Positions 25,209 to 34,442 of a stretch of 34,544 nt of DNA are shown here, piece after piece. The notes beneath the pieces are model-generated. The model worked only from the letters and a program-made list of their open reading frames with translations. It was not told the origin of the DNA and made no database searches. The stretch's first letter is position 1; every line of letters begins with the position of its first letter. This DNA comes from Celeribacter persicus (lineage in GTDB: Bacteria; Pseudomonadota; Alphaproteobacteria; Rhodobacterales; Rhodobacteraceae), in the NCBI RefSeq assembly GCF_003050785.1, contig NZ_QAOH01000023.1:1-34544 (forward strand), written 5' to 3'. A program made the translations under genes and the position numbers.

Positions 25209-27208
25209 GAATGTTTCCTTTTCTCGATTTTGTCTTTGGCGGATGCGACAACTGCCTCGGCGGTAATGCCGAAATGGCGGTAGAGGGCTGCGGCGGGGGC
25301 GGAGGCGCCGAAGGAAGACATGCCGACAAACCCATCTCCGCGCTCAAGAAAGAGTTCCCATCCTTGGCGCACGGCAGCTTCGATGCCGACGCGTGGAGCA
25401 CAACCTCGCACCATGCAGCGGTAATCGGCGGATTGCCGGGCAAAGAGCTCAAAGGAGGGGGCGGAGACGACAGCAGCGCGGATTCCGTCCTCAGCGAGGG
25501 CTTCTGCGGCTTCCTGTGCAATCTCGACCTCGGAGCCGGTAGCAATCAATGTTATGTCGCGACCACTCTTCGGCTCCCGGATCACGTAAGCGCCTCGTGC
25601 GGTCATGTTGGCGTCGGTGTGCTTGGTGCGAAACGTCGGTAGGTCTTGGCGTGAGAGCACAAGCAGCGTAGGTGTGTCCGTGGCGGTCGCTGCGATTTCC
25701 CAGGCTTCTGCGGTTTCCACCGCATCGGCAGGGCGAATGACGGTGAGGTTCGGCATGGCGCGCAGGCTCGCAATGGTCTCGACCGGCTGGTGTGTCGGGC
25801 CATCTTCGCCCAGACCGATGCTGTCATGTGTCATGACATAGGTGACCGGTACGCCCATCAACGCTGAAAGCCGGATGGAGGGGCGGCAGTAATCCGCGAA
25901 AGCGAGAAAGGTGCCACCATAGGGCCGCAAACCGCCGTGAAGCGCGATCCCGTTCATCGCGGCGGCCATGCCATGTTCGCGGATGCCGTAGTGGATGTAA
26001 TCACCCGAGAAATCGTCGGGGGTAATGGACCTCTGTGTCTTGCTTTTGGTGTTGTTTGACCCGGTCAGATCCGCAGATCCTCCGACCGAGTTCGGCAGGG
26101 TGCCATTGACGATCTCAAGCGCCATTTCAGAGGCTTTTCGCGTCGCCACTTTCGGTGCGTCATGGCTTAGCCGATGTTTATAAGCGGTGATCGCGGCATT
26201 GAGCGCCCGCGCGTCAACGGCTTCGTGAAACGCGTTGAACGCGCCGCCCTTAGGCGAGGCCATCTTGCGCCCGGCCCAAGACCTACGCGCGTCGGCGCCG
26301 CGTTGCGCGACCTGCCTCCAGGCCGCATAGACAGCTTCGGGGATATCGAAAGGCTCATGCAGCCAGCCGAGCGCTTCGCGGGTCGCCGCGACCTCCATCT
26401 TACCCAACGGTGCGCCGTGAACCTTGTGCGAGCCGCCCATATTCGGGGCACCTTTGCCGATCACCGTTCGGCATGCGATCATGGAAGGACGGTCGTCCGC
26501 GCGTGCGGCCTCGATCGCTTTTGCAATGGCTTCGTTGTTGTGCCCATCTACGGATTGTACATGCCACCCCGCAGCCTCGAAGCGTTTGACCTGATCCATC
26601 GAGGTGGAGAGGTCTGTGGACCCGTCAATGGTGATCCGGTTGTCGTCCCAAAACAGGATGAGACGCCCGAGGCCCAGATGACCGGCAAGGTCGATGGCCT
26701 CATGGCTGATCCCCTCCATGAGGCAGCCATCGCCGGCGAGCACATAGGTGTGGTGATCGACAAGATCGTCGCCAAAGCGCGCATTCATCATCCGTTCAGC
26801 CAAGGCCATGCCGACAGCCGTGGCGATGCCCTGACCGAGCGGGCCGGTGGTGGTCTCAATCCCCATGGCGTGGCCGTATTCCGGGTGACCTGCCGTGCGG
26901 CTGCCGAGTTGGCGGAAGTTGCGCAGTTGTCCCACGTCCATATCCTCATAGCCTAGCAGGTGATGGATCGCATAAACCAACATCGACCCATGACCTGCGC
27001 TCATCACGAACCGGTCGCGGTCCGGCCAAAGGTGGTCTTTCGGGTCGATTTTCATGAAGCGGTTGAACAGAACAGTTGCCACATCAGCGAGTCCCATCGG
27101 CGCGCCCGGATGGCCGGATTTGGCGGCCTCGACCGCATCCATGGTCAACGCGCGAATGGCATTGGCCATCTGGGTTTCGTCCACTTGGACAGGGGGCTGG
27201 ACATTCAT
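25205..27208 (-). CDS. tkt: Transketolase
   Basis: A 667-residue thiamine-diphosphate enzyme that moves two-carbon units in RuBP regeneration. Conserved parts are [13 protein letters not shown], the [13 protein letters not shown] thiamine-binding segment with [19 protein letters not shown], and [18 protein letters not shown]. The ATG at 27208 is chosen over the ATG at 27214 because AGGAGA (27215-27220) is six bases from the former and touches the latter. The Shine-Dalgarno overlaps the prk stop. Also named cbbT. Confidence 0.95.
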   Translation of the reverse strand: MNVQPPVQVDETQMANAIRALTMDAVEAAKSGHPGAPMGLADVATVLFNRFMKIDPKDHLWPDRDRFVMSAGHGSMLVYAIHHLLGYEDMDVGQLRNFRQLGSRTAGHPEYGHAMGIETTTGPLGQGIATAVGMALAERMMNARFGDDLVDHHTYVLAGDGCLMEGISHEAIDLAGHLGLGRLILFWDDNRITIDGSTDLSTSMDQVKRFEAAGWHVQSVDGHNNEAIAKAIEAARADDRPSMIACRTVIGKGAPNMGGSHKVHGAPLGKMEVAATREALGWLHEPFDIPEAVYAAWRQVAQRGADARRSWAGRKMASPKGGAFNAFHEAVDARALNAAITAYKHRLSHDAPKVATRKASEMALEIVNGTLPNSVGGSADLTGSNNTKSKTQRSITPDDFSGDYIHYGIREHGMAAAMNGIALHGGLRPYGGTFLAFADYCRPSIRLSALMGVPVTYVMTHDSIGLGEDGPTHQPVETIASLRAMPNLTVIRPADAVETAEAWEIAATATDTPTLLVLSRQDLPTFRTKHTDANMTARGAYVIREPKSGRDITLIATGSEVEIAQEAAEALAEDGIRAAVVSAPSFELFARQSADYRCMVRGCAPRVGIEAAVRQGWELFLERGDGFVGMSSFGASAPAAALYRHFGITAEAVVASAKDKIEKRKHS

Positions 27209-27219
27209 GTTCATTCTCC

Positions 27220-28092
27220 TCAGGCGCGTTTCGATTGGGACACGAGACGGTCAATCATTGGGGTGAAGATGAGCTGCATCGCGAGGTCCATCTTGCCGCC
27301 GGGAATGACAAGCGAGTTGGCGCGGGTCATCCAGCTGCCTTCGATCATCGACATCAGGTAAGGGAAATCTATGCCGCGCGGGTTCTTGAAGCGGATCACG
27401 ACGAGGCTTTCGTCGGCGGTCGGAATCCAGCGCGCGATGAAGGGGTTCGAGGTATCTACGACAGGTACCCTCTGGAAATTGATATCGGTCTCGGAGAACT
27501 GTGGGCAGATGCAATGCACATAGGCGTGCATCCGGCGCAGGATCGTGTCGGTGACCGCCTCGGTGGTGTAACCGCGAGACGCCTTGTCGCGATGGATTTT
27601 TTGGGTCCATTCGAGATTGATGACCGGCACGACGCCAATTTTCAGATCAGCATGCGCGGCAATGTTTACCTCGTCGTTGACAACCGCCCCGTGCAGACCT
27701 TCGTAGAACAAAAGGTCCGAACCGTCCTCGAAGGGGGCCCAGTCGGTGAAGGTGCCGGGGGCCGCCCCCCATTTCTCAGCTTCTTTGTCGTCGTGGACAT
27801 AGTGGCGCGTTTCGCCCGTCCCGGTTTCGCCATAGGTACGGAAAATTTCTTCGAGTTTGCCAAGCTCGTTCGCATCATAGCTGAAATGGCTGAATGTCTC
27901 GTCACCGGCAGCTTTGCGAACATCAAGTTCGGCTTTCATCGCGGCGCGGTCATACCGATGGAAGGCATCGCCTTCGATGGAGACGGTTTTGACCCCTTCG
28001 CGGCGAAAGATTTGGTCAAAGGTCGTTTTTACGGTCGTGGTGCCTGCACCGGACGAGCCTGTGACGGATATAATCGGGTGTTTCTTGGACAT
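27220..28092 (-). CDS. prk: Phosphoribulokinase
   Basis: A 290-residue bacterial-type phosphoribulokinase, making ribulose 1,5-bisphosphate. The P-loop GSSGAGTTT is at residues 12-20. [10 protein letters not shown] binds ribulose 5-phosphate, and HYVHDDKEA and [12 protein letters not shown] (Walker B) follow. The length and sequence are those of the octameric proteobacterial enzyme, which is activated by NADH and lacks the redox cysteines of the plant form. It lies 17 bp after fbp and directly before transketolase. With RuBisCO it defines the Calvin cycle, so full autotrophic capacity is plausible. Also named cbbP. Confidence 0.96.
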   Translation of the reverse strand: MSKKHPIISVTGSSGAGTTTVKTTFDQIFRREGVKTVSIEGDAFHRYDRAAMKAELDVRKAAGDETFSHFSYDANELGKLEEIFRTYGETGTGETRHYVHDDKEAEKWGAAPGTFTDWAPFEDGSDLLFYEGLHGAVVNDEVNIAAHADLKIGVVPVINLEWTQKIHRDKASRGYTTEAVTDTILRRMHAYVHCICPQFSETDINFQRVPVVDTSNPFIARWIPTADESLVVIRFKNPRGIDFPYLMSMIEGSWMTRANSLVIPGGKMDLAMQLIFTPMIDRLVSQSKRA

Positions 28093-28109
28093 ATCGCTAC
28101 TTTCGGGGC

Positions 28110-29114
28110 TCAGGCGCGGAACAGGCCGCGATCGCCAAAGAGGGCGGAGACTTCCTGATCGGGCAGATCATGATAGACGCTGACCCGATCAACCTTCTCG
28201 GCTGTGCCGAAAACGAAAGGCACGCGGGCGTGCAGGCTATCGGGAGTGATGTCGAGGATGCGATGGATGCCGGTCGTGGCCTTGCCGCCCGCCTGTTCGA
28301 CGAGAAACGCAATCGGCGCGCATTCGTAAACCAGCCTGAGCCGACCATGCTGATACCCATCGCGACCGTCAGACGGGTAGAGGAATATCCCCCCGCGCGA
28401 CATGATCCGGTGGGTTTCGGCGACCAGAGAGGCAACCCACCGCATGTTGAAATTGCGACCGCGCGGCCCCTCGGCCCCTGCAATACAGTCGTCGATGTAA
28501 GCTCGAATAGGACGCGACCAGTGGCGGTAGTTCGATGCATTGATCGCGAATTCGCTGGCCGTTTCGGGAATGGCATCGGGGCGGGGCGCCTCGATGAAAG
28601 TGTTTGTGTCCGGGCTCAAAACAAAGTGTCGAACTCCCGCGCCGAACGTCACCGCCAAAAGCGTCTGCGGACCGTAGATGAAATAACCTGATGCGATCAG
28701 GTGCGTTCCGTCGCGCAGAAAGGTCTCCTCGCCGGTGTCCGCGGCCGGTTGAATGCCGAAGATCGTGCCAATCGAGACATTCGCGTCGATGTTCGACGAT
28801 CCGTCGAGCGGATCAATCGCAAGCGCCAGCGTGCCATCGCCGTTGATCTCGATCACGTCGTCTTTTTCCTCGGACGCATACCAGCGCACGCCTGTGTCCT
28901 TCAACGCGGTCACGAAAGAAGCGTCAGCGATCACATCGAGGGCTTTCTGAATGTCTCCGTCCGTGTTCGATCCGACGTTCGCGTCAAGTGCACCGCCGAG
29001 CGGTCCGAGAGCGATCATGCGGCTCAACTGTGCCGCCACTTCGCAAAGCGCGGCCAATGTTGGCCGTAGATCGTGTGGTATCTCGTGGCTTGGTGAAATG
29101 ATCTCTGGGGTCAT
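28110..29114 (-). CDS. fbp: Fructose-1,6-bisphosphatase class I
   Basis: A 334-residue phosphatase for fructose 1,6-bisphosphate and probably sedoheptulose 1,7-bisphosphate. The metal-binding signature [10 protein letters not shown] is at residues 101-110, preceded by the Glu pair in ASEEKDD at 80-86. It continues with [20 protein letters not shown] for the sugar phosphate. It is the first gene of the operon, with GGGAGG upstream of the ATG and the divergent cbbR gene 100 bp away. Also named cbbF. Confidence 0.95.
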   Translation of the reverse strand: MTPEIISPSHEIPHDLRPTLAALCEVAAQLSRMIALGPLGGALDANVGSNTDGDIQKALDVIADASFVTALKDTGVRWYASEEKDDVIEINGDGTLALAIDPLDGSSNIDANVSIGTIFGIQPAADTGEETFLRDGTHLIASGYFIYGPQTLLAVTFGAGVRHFVLSPDTNTFIEAPRPDAIPETASEFAINASNYRHWSRPIRAYIDDCIAGAEGPRGRNFNMRWVASLVAETHRIMSRGGIFLYPSDGRDGYQHGRLRLVYECAPIAFLVEQAGGKATTGIHRILDITPDSLHARVPFVFGTAEKVDRVSVYHDLPDQEVSALFGDRGLFRA

Positions 29115-29214
29115 CTGGAGAGGCCTCCCTTCCTCGTCCGGGGTGGCCTCAACAAAGCGACAAAAAGATGAATAAAAAAATTTAAAAAAATATTGGTATG
29201 TGTAAAATAAATTT
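29115..29214. promoter_or_regulatory. Divergent cbbR-cbb operon control region
   Basis: The whole 100 bp lies between the first cbb gene and cbbR. The half next to cbbR is extremely A/T-rich. Inverted arms AAATTTA (29178-29184) and TAAATTT (29208-29214) flank a segment holding a T-N11-A motif (TTGGTATGTGTAA, 29193-29205), the general LysR-type box. On the minus strand TTTACA could be the -35 of the cbb operon. The half next to fbp is GC-rich and carries the fbp ribosome binding site. CbbR binding here is expected from the family; the exact site is inferred. Confidence 0.6.
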
Positions 29215-30144
29215 ATGAAACGACTGGATCAGCTTACTTTGAAGCAATTACGGACCCTGCAAACCGTGGTCCATGAGGGCAATATTTCTGCGGCCGCAGA
29301 AATCCTCGGATTGACTGCGCCTGCGGTGCATAGCCAATTGAAATTACTTGAGGAATTTGTGGGCGCTCCGTTGCTCCTCAAGCAGGGGCGTGCGCGGAAT
29401 ATCGTCACGGCGCAAGGGCAGGTGCTGCTCAACGCCTGTGACGAGATCGATGCGACACTAGAGCGCACATTGGCCACCATTCAAGCGCTCGAAACGGGCC
29501 ACTCGGGACGGGTCGTCCTGGGTGTGGTCTCGACCGGCAAGTATTTCGCGCCGAGAATCGTTGCCCTATGTCGCCAGGCTTTTCCCGATATCGAGATTTC
29601 TTTGAGGATCGCAAATCGCCGTGACACGATTGCAGCGCTGAAATCGGGCGTTTTCGATCTTTGCATCATGGGCCGACCACCGCGCGAACCTTTGACCGAT
29701 GAGATCGTGCTCGCCGAGCATCCTCACATCGTGATTGCAGCCTCCGATCATCCATTGGCTCACCTTGAGACGGTGCCGAGAGATGCGCTTTTGAACGAAG
29801 TTTTCGTCATGCGTGAACAGGGATCGGGAACACGTATTTTGGCGGCTCGTTTCCTTGACGAAATCGGGCATGGCCATCAGGCAACGACGATTGAAATGGA
29901 CAGCAACGAAACGATCAAGCAGGCAGTTCTGAACGGGCTCGGTCTTGCGATGATTTCTGCCCATACTGTGGCTGAAGAACTTTCCTCCGGCCGACTGGTT
30001 GCTTTGCCGGTTAAGGGTTTGCCGATCAACCGCCGCTGGTATCTCCTTTCGGAGCAGGGCCGCACCATGTCTGCGGCTTCTCGAAAGGTTCGCGACTGGA
30101 TCGCTGCCAACACAGACGAGATATTTCCAACCCTTCCATTTTAA
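29215..30144 (+). CDS. cbbR: CbbR, LysR-type activator of the cbb operon
   Basis: A 309-residue LysR-family regulator. The HTH covers about residues 5-62 ([20 protein letters not shown] then [20 protein letters not shown]), joined by a linker helix to a two-part effector domain ([20 protein letters not shown], then [13 protein letters not shown]). It is divergent from the cbb genes, the standard CbbR position; CbbR proteins sense RuBP, NADPH or related metabolites. No Shine-Dalgarno sequence is visible before the ATG, only A/T-rich DNA, so translation may be weak or leaderless. Confidence 0.92.
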   Translation: MKRLDQLTLKQLRTLQTVVHEGNISAAAEILGLTAPAVHSQLKLLEEFVGAPLLLKQGRARNIVTAQGQVLLNACDEIDATLERTLATIQALETGHSGRVVLGVVSTGKYFAPRIVALCRQAFPDIEISLRIANRRDTIAALKSGVFDLCIMGRPPREPLTDEIVLAEHPHIVIAASDHPLAHLETVPRDALLNEVFVMREQGSGTRILAARFLDEIGHGHQATTIEMDSNETIKQAVLNGLGLAMISAHTVAEELSSGRLVALPVKGLPINRRWYLLSEQGRTMSAASRKVRDWIAANTDEIFPTLPF

Positions 30145-30213
30145 AGGATCAGCATTTCGGATGCGTGACCGGGGCTGGGCCCAGCGGCTCTATCTGATGC
30201 GTACCATGGGCAA

Positions 30214-30278
30214 CTGTCAAGGTGGCGCAAAAGGCGCAAAATTGGTCCATTAGGGCAGCGTAAAAGTAGGCCACTTTG
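30214..30278. repeat. IS21-like end repeats, solo
   Basis: Two related units, GGTGGCGCAAAA and GGCGCAAAATTGGTCC, are followed by GCGTAAAAGTAGGCCACTTT. Multiple short repeats with GTAAAAG and GGTCCA cores are typical of IS21-family ends. No IstA or IstB gene is next to them, so this is probably an end left by deletion. The call is by pattern only. Confidence 0.35.
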
Positions 30279-30307
30279 GATTGAGCCGTTTGTTTGATTT
30301 TAGAGGC

Positions 30308-30376
30308 GCGCCCGGGGACCGGCGGCTCCTCACACAGCAAGCGGGGTCCCGGGCGCATTGCCCCGTAAGGGGCAAT
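30308..30376. other. Tandem strong hairpins downstream of cbbR
   Basis: The first hairpin pairs GCGCCCGGGGACC (30308-30320) with GGTCCCGGGCGC (30345-30356), 12 bp with one bulged G. The second, right after it, pairs ATTGCCCC (30357-30364) with GGGGCAAT (30369-30376) around GTAA, perfect 8 bp. No T-run follows. They could stop transcription from cbbR or be part of IS ends. Confidence 0.55.
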
Positions 30377-30382
30377 TCCTGA

Positions 30383-30535
30383 TCAGTTGTTCTGAGTTGG
30401 TTTCAATTCGCAATACAGCGTCGCCTTCGAGCGCCTCAACACACGCGCCATCTCTCGGACAGGAACCTTGGCACTCAGTCAGCACTCGATTTTACACTGT
30501 TCTTCGATGTTCAATTGCTTGTAGGAGCCACTCAT
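30383..30535 (-). pseudogene. IS30-family transposase, N-terminal fragment
   Basis: Read on the minus strand it begins MSGSYKQLNIEEQCKIEC, then an in-frame stop, then LSAKVPVREMARVLRRSKAT and LYCELKPTQ before a second stop. This is the HTH start of an IS30-family transposase (typically YxxLxxxERxxIxxLL, later IAxxLxRSxSTIxREL). The DDE domain is gone. The in-frame stop shows it is dead. Confidence 0.65.
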
Positions 30536-30608
30536 GGCACAATTTCCTTATTAGATAACCCATTGGTTTCTAATAGGAGTTGCAGTTCATGGTAGCGCGC
30601 ACCCTGCG

Positions 30609-32240
30609 GTGAGATCGGAACCGGAATACGACATTGCGATTGTCGGAAGCGGTCCGGTTGGCGTCGCGCTCGCGCGTCGTCTGGTCGGATCGGGGCGGCG
30701 GATCGCCCTGATCGAGGCCGGTGATGCGCGCCATCGTCCCGAAGATGAGGCCGGGGTTCAGGCCGCAGCGCGTCTGACGCCCCAAAGCCATCCGGCCGGG
30801 CATCTGTATCGCCGACGCATGCTTGGCGGCGCCTCCAGCGTCTGGGGCGGGCGGTGTCTTCCGTTCGCAACCGAAGATTTTGCGCAACACCCGGCGCGTT
30901 CAGGATGGCCGATCGGCTATGAGGACGTCAGCCCCTATTGGGCGGAAGCGCTCGACTTTCTCGAGGCGGGCGAGCCGGTTTTCGACGAGGCGGCCTTTGC
31001 CGTGCCCCGGCCCTGGGCGGGGGGGCGGGACGTTATCGATTTCGACCAGATCGAGCGGTTTTCAAAGCCGACGGATGTGTGGAAGCGCTATGGCGCCGAG
31101 TTGGCGGCGTCGGATGGTATTGACGTCCTGAGCAACAGTCTGGTTCGTGAAGTCCTGCTCGACCGCGAGAGCGGCAGGGTCCGGGCGCTCGATCTGCGTG
31201 ACACACGGACGGGCGCGGCGCGGCAGCTGACGGCCCGGCGGGTCATCCTTGCCGGGGGCGGGATCGAGACGGCCCGTCTGCTGCTCGCATCGCGCAGTCT
31301 TTTGCCCGGCGGCATCGGCAACCAGAACGATCTTGTCGGGCGTAGCTACATGACTCACCTGATCGGGGACGTGGGCACACTAACCTATTCCGGCGCTGTG
31401 CCCTTCGAACGGCTCGACTACCGGCTGACGCGGGATGGCATTTACGGGCGCACGATCATGCGCCTGCCTGCGTCCTTGCGCGCGGCGGAGGGCTTGCCCA
31501 ATGTGTTATGGCGCCCTAACATCGCCCCGATATGGGATCCGGCGCATGGCAGCAGTGTGCTGTCCGCCATGCATTTTGCCAAGCACCTAGTGGCCCCTCG
31601 AGAATATGCGGACCGGCTGGCGGCGCAGGGGCGCCTTGGTGAGCCCCAAAGCTTTTCGAAGGGTTTTGGGGGGCATGTCATGAACCTGGTGCGCCATCCC
31701 TTTGCCCTCGTTGCTTTCGCAGCGGACTGGACCAGACGGCGGACGCTGGCCGAGCGCAAACTGCCTTCGGTGTTTCTCAGATCACGCAACGCCTCCTACG
31801 CTTTGGAACTCAACGCAGAACAATACCCGGATGCCGGTTCGCGCATCGGCCTGTCCGACCAGGTCGACAGGCTGGGTATGCCCCTGGTCACGATCGACTG
31901 GCAGGCGGGGGAGGCGACGCTGACCGGCCTGAAACGCAGTCTGGTCTTGCTGCAAGATGGGCTGGCCCGGGCGGGGATCGGCAGGTTTCAGTATGATCCT
32001 GAACTGGTCGAAGGGCAGATCGCGCCTCAGGGGGGGCATCACATGGGGACGGTGCGGATGGCGCGGACCCCGTCCGAGGGGGTTGTCGATACCACGTCGA
32101 CGGTCTTCGGCCATCCTAACCTGCATGTTGCCGGAGCTGCCGTCTTTGCCACGAGCTCAAGCGTTAACCCGACGCTTCTGGCCGTGGCTCTGGCCATGCG
32201 GCTTGGCAATTACATCAAATCTCAGGAGCGCTGGACATGA
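30609..32240 (+). CDS. GMC-family oxidoreductase
   Basis: A 543-residue flavoprotein. It has the N-terminal FAD fold YDIAIVGSGPVGVALARRL with the acidic ribose contact IALIEAGD, the GMC loop RRRMLGGASSVWGGRCLPF, VILAGGGIETARLLL, and a C-terminal GMC domain with GGHHMGTVRMARTP and VFATSSSVNPTLLAVALAMR. Catalytic His is expected in GGHHMG. It oxidises an alcohol group, often on a sugar. The start is GTG 30609; a seven-codon leader frame from ATG 30589, with AGGAG upstream, stops across it. It overlaps the next gene by ATGA. In this setting, before a glycosyltransferase and manC, it may tailor a surface polysaccharide. The substrate is unknown. Confidence 0.83.
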   Translation: MRSEPEYDIAIVGSGPVGVALARRLVGSGRRIALIEAGDARHRPEDEAGVQAAARLTPQSHPAGHLYRRRMLGGASSVWGGRCLPFATEDFAQHPARSGWPIGYEDVSPYWAEALDFLEAGEPVFDEAAFAVPRPWAGGRDVIDFDQIERFSKPTDVWKRYGAELAASDGIDVLSNSLVREVLLDRESGRVRALDLRDTRTGAARQLTARRVILAGGGIETARLLLASRSLLPGGIGNQNDLVGRSYMTHLIGDVGTLTYSGAVPFERLDYRLTRDGIYGRTIMRLPASLRAAEGLPNVLWRPNIAPIWDPAHGSSVLSAMHFAKHLVAPREYADRLAAQGRLGEPQSFSKGFGGHVMNLVRHPFALVAFAADWTRRRTLAERKLPSVFLRSRNASYALELNAEQYPDAGSRIGLSDQVDRLGMPLVTIDWQAGEATLTGLKRSLVLLQDGLARAGIGRFQYDPELVEGQIAPQGGHHMGTVRMARTPSEGVVDTTSTVFGHPNLHVAGAAVFATSSSVNPTLLAVALAMRLGNYIKSQERWT

Positions 32241-32610
32241 GGGAGTGTCTTCCAGTCTGCGCCGTAATGATGACGTTGTATCGCACGGATTCGCTGCCAT
32301 TGATGGAACGCGCGCTCGGATCTCTGGAAGCATAGGACTACGCGGGGGAAATCCGGATCTGTCTCTGCGTCGACGGGTCGATCCCGCAGACCCATGCGAC
32401 CTGGCTGTTGGCCAATCGCGCCCGTTTCTGCCGTGTTGTCGAGAATGACGTGAATATCGATCTTGCCATGTCGCTCAACCGGCTGATCGACGTCCTGCAC
32501 CTGCGCCAGTTTCCGGTGGATTCCGCTCAGGTTCGAAGGACGCTTACCCGGCTCACCGCGATTTTGCATCCGATCTTCTGCATCCGGCGTGCGCTGTGGC
32601 GGAATCCGAA
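32237..32610 (+). pseudogene. Family 2 glycosyltransferase, disrupted
   Basis: The frame overlaps the end of the GMC gene and starts PVCAVMMTLYRTDSLPLMER, typical of the start of a GT-A glycosyltransferase. A TAG stop at 32333-32335 replaces the Gln codon expected in EAQDYAGEI. Reading on gives IRICLCVDGSIPQTHATWL and VENDVNIDLAMSLNRLIDVL. After this the family pattern (the DxD region) is lost and the frame meets recombinase sequence near 32610. It has both a nonsense mutation and a 3' truncation. Confidence 0.75.
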
Positions 32611-33648
32611 TGCACCACTTCCCATATCACCGTGCGGACGATGCGCTTTTTAAGCCTGGCATCGGTGGACGGCGCAAACCAGACGCGTTCGAGATTGGTC
32701 CCCAAGACGGCCAGGTCTTCCGCCGGCAGTACTGTTCCGTCCGGGCTGGCCGGGTCGTACTGCGCGAGCTTGTGCTCGATCTCCTGAACCCGCTGAAGCG
32801 CCCGGTTCCACCGGGTTTCCAGTTCGGCGGTCACGAGGCGGTTCTCCGGGTCGGACGCATCATACTGCCGGAAGGCCCGGTCAGCTGCGTATTGAGCCGC
32901 CTCCAGGTCACGGCAAAGCGCATCGCGGACTTGATCCCGCTGGTTCAATGCTTGTCTGGCGGCCGCCTCTGCGGCGGCGATGGCTCCGGGACTGACCACC
33001 TGCAGGAGCGCGTGTTCAATGACATCATCGACCCGCAAGCCACCGAAAGAGATGCAGCGCGCTTCGCCGTTGTCCAGGAGGCCGCGCCAGCAGGAGTAAC
33101 GCGGGATGTCGTGCTTCTTGCCGGTGTAGCGAACCGTCAGCTTGCGGTCGCAGCGTTGGCAGCGCAGCAGTCCGGCAAGAAGGGCAGAGCCGTGTTTGGC
33201 TGCACCATGATGTCGGCTCTGAGGGACGTTGTTGCTGACCATTTTACGGATCGCCTCTACCCGCTCCCAACTCACGTAGCCTTCATGTGCGCCCGGCTTC
33301 AATGCAAGCCATTCCTCGCGGTCTTTCCTGCGAACGGCCGATGTCCCGACCCCTGGCGATGCCTGGGTTTTGCCATAGGCACAAGCCCCGCCGTAGGCCG
33401 GATTGACGATCATGCGGTGGATGGTGGCATAGGTCGGGCGGCGCCAGACCACCTCACCCTGTTTGCGCAAGCTGGGCAGTTCAAGGCCATGTTCGAGGAA
33501 CCACAGGAGGGCCTGCCGTGCGCTCCCGCATGGCATATTGCAGGGCGCTGCTTTCCCGGTTGTGCAGGACCTGGTGGGCCGATGACTGGCGGACATATAG
33601 GATCGCCTTGCGTTTCAAATGCTGCGGACCAATCTTCTCATGCTTCAT
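32553..33648 (-). pseudogene. Large serine recombinase, catalytic domain deleted
   Basis: From the ATG at 33648 the frame gives the start of a resolvase domain ([20 protein letters not shown], including the presumed nucleophile Ser), which is cut after ALQYAM near 33530. In another frame it resumes at [20 protein letters not shown] in the middle of the recombinase domain. The C-terminal part is well kept: [20 protein letters not shown], a zinc ribbon [15 protein letters not shown], and a coiled-coil region. The extreme C-terminus after [13 protein letters not shown] is also lost at the junction with the glycosyltransferase scrap. Two deletions and a frameshift make it inactive. Confidence 0.82.
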
Positions 33649-33823
33649 GATCGCTCCCCCTGTCCGCCGCGCCGGCGTGCTCTGCAATCAGGCGTGCCAT
33701 CAACCGTGTCAGCGTTTGCTGCGTGTCGCCGGGAAGGCTTTGCCAAGGCGGTGTCTGTGTCACGGGCGCGGACTGGGTGTCCGGGAACAGCTCGAGTTGC
33801 GTCGTCGTCATTTTGCGCGGCAT
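33638..33823 (-). CDS. Small protein upstream of the recombinase
   Basis: A 61-residue hypothetical protein starting MPRKMTTTQLELFPDTQ and rich in Gln, Thr and Pro, with a helical stretch QQTLTRLMARLIAEHAG. The ATG at 33823 has GGAGG eight bases upstream. Its end overlaps the recombinase start by 11 bp, so it was probably part of the same mobile unit. The function is not known; it may be an accessory factor of the recombinase. Confidence 0.5.
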   Translation of the reverse strand: MPRKMTTTQLELFPDTQSAPVTQTPPWQSLPGDTQQTLTRLMARLIAEHAGAADRGSDHEA

Positions 33824-34170
33824 GGGCCAACCTCCGAATCTCGTGTTCAGAGTCCGATGCTGCGTCATCGCGTGATCGGGAGCGGGATTTATTGAGCGGA
33901 ATACAAGCGGCATCGGAAATCAGCCCCGCGAGAGCACTTAGAGCCTCCAAGCCGCAGAACCAGAACGGCGGCAGGAAGCACATGCGGCCCGGACAAACAT
34001 CCATACGGGGACTTCCAGAAGCCTGTCCAACCGACGGCCAGTGAGGTTGCGCCGCAACATAGCATCGCCGGGCTTGTCGATCACAGAATGGACATAAACC
34101 GATCTGCCGAACCAGGGATGCCATGGATAAAGAACCTCGCGCCGGTCGGTAATGTGGGTGTTCTGGCGTT
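33824..34170. other. No recognised gene
   Basis: I see no supportable gene in this stretch. A minus-strand frame (33645-34124) overlaps the small protein and has no family likeness apart from a chance CPFC pair near its N-terminus. It probably holds remains of the recombinase unit and of the transposase whose tail follows. Confidence 0.4.
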
Positions 34171-34269
34171 CAGTTGTATAACACGGTCAGGCCGCACAGC
34201 GCTCTGGGCTACCGCCCGCCTGCGCCCGAAAGCATCGTTCAAATGGACCACGGGTCCACAATGCACTAA
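34171..34269 (+). pseudogene. Integrase-core transposase, C-terminal tail
   Basis: The frame reads QLYNTVRPHSALGYRPPAPE followed by SIVQMDHGSTMH and a stop. RPHSALGYRPPAPE is the hallmark end of rve-type DDE transposases (IS3/IS481-like). Upstream the frame is closed by a stop, so the catalytic part is missing. Two AATGGACCAC copies (34241-34250, 34277-34286) follow or overlap the end and look like IS end repeats. Confidence 0.7.
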
Positions 34270-34442
34270 CAATTAAAATGGACCACCTGATGGGGGCACG
34301 CCAAGTGCAAATGGGAATTCTAATTGTCTACGGGCCCTAGAAAGAATAGTCCGCCATAAGTACACTCTTCCTAGATTTCATAAGCAGTTCACATTTGTCA
34401 GGAAGATATAAAAACGCTGGCTCTATCTAAGAGGACGAACGA

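Noticed and set aside
27076-28158. A 360-codon plus-strand frame over prk and fbp ends
   Set aside because: prk and the fbp C-terminus on the minus strand are certain; this frame is their shadow.
30174-30185. GCTGGGCCCAGC as a cbbR terminator
   Set aside because: It is a 12-bp palindrome without a loop, so it cannot fold as a hairpin of useful length, and no T-run follows.
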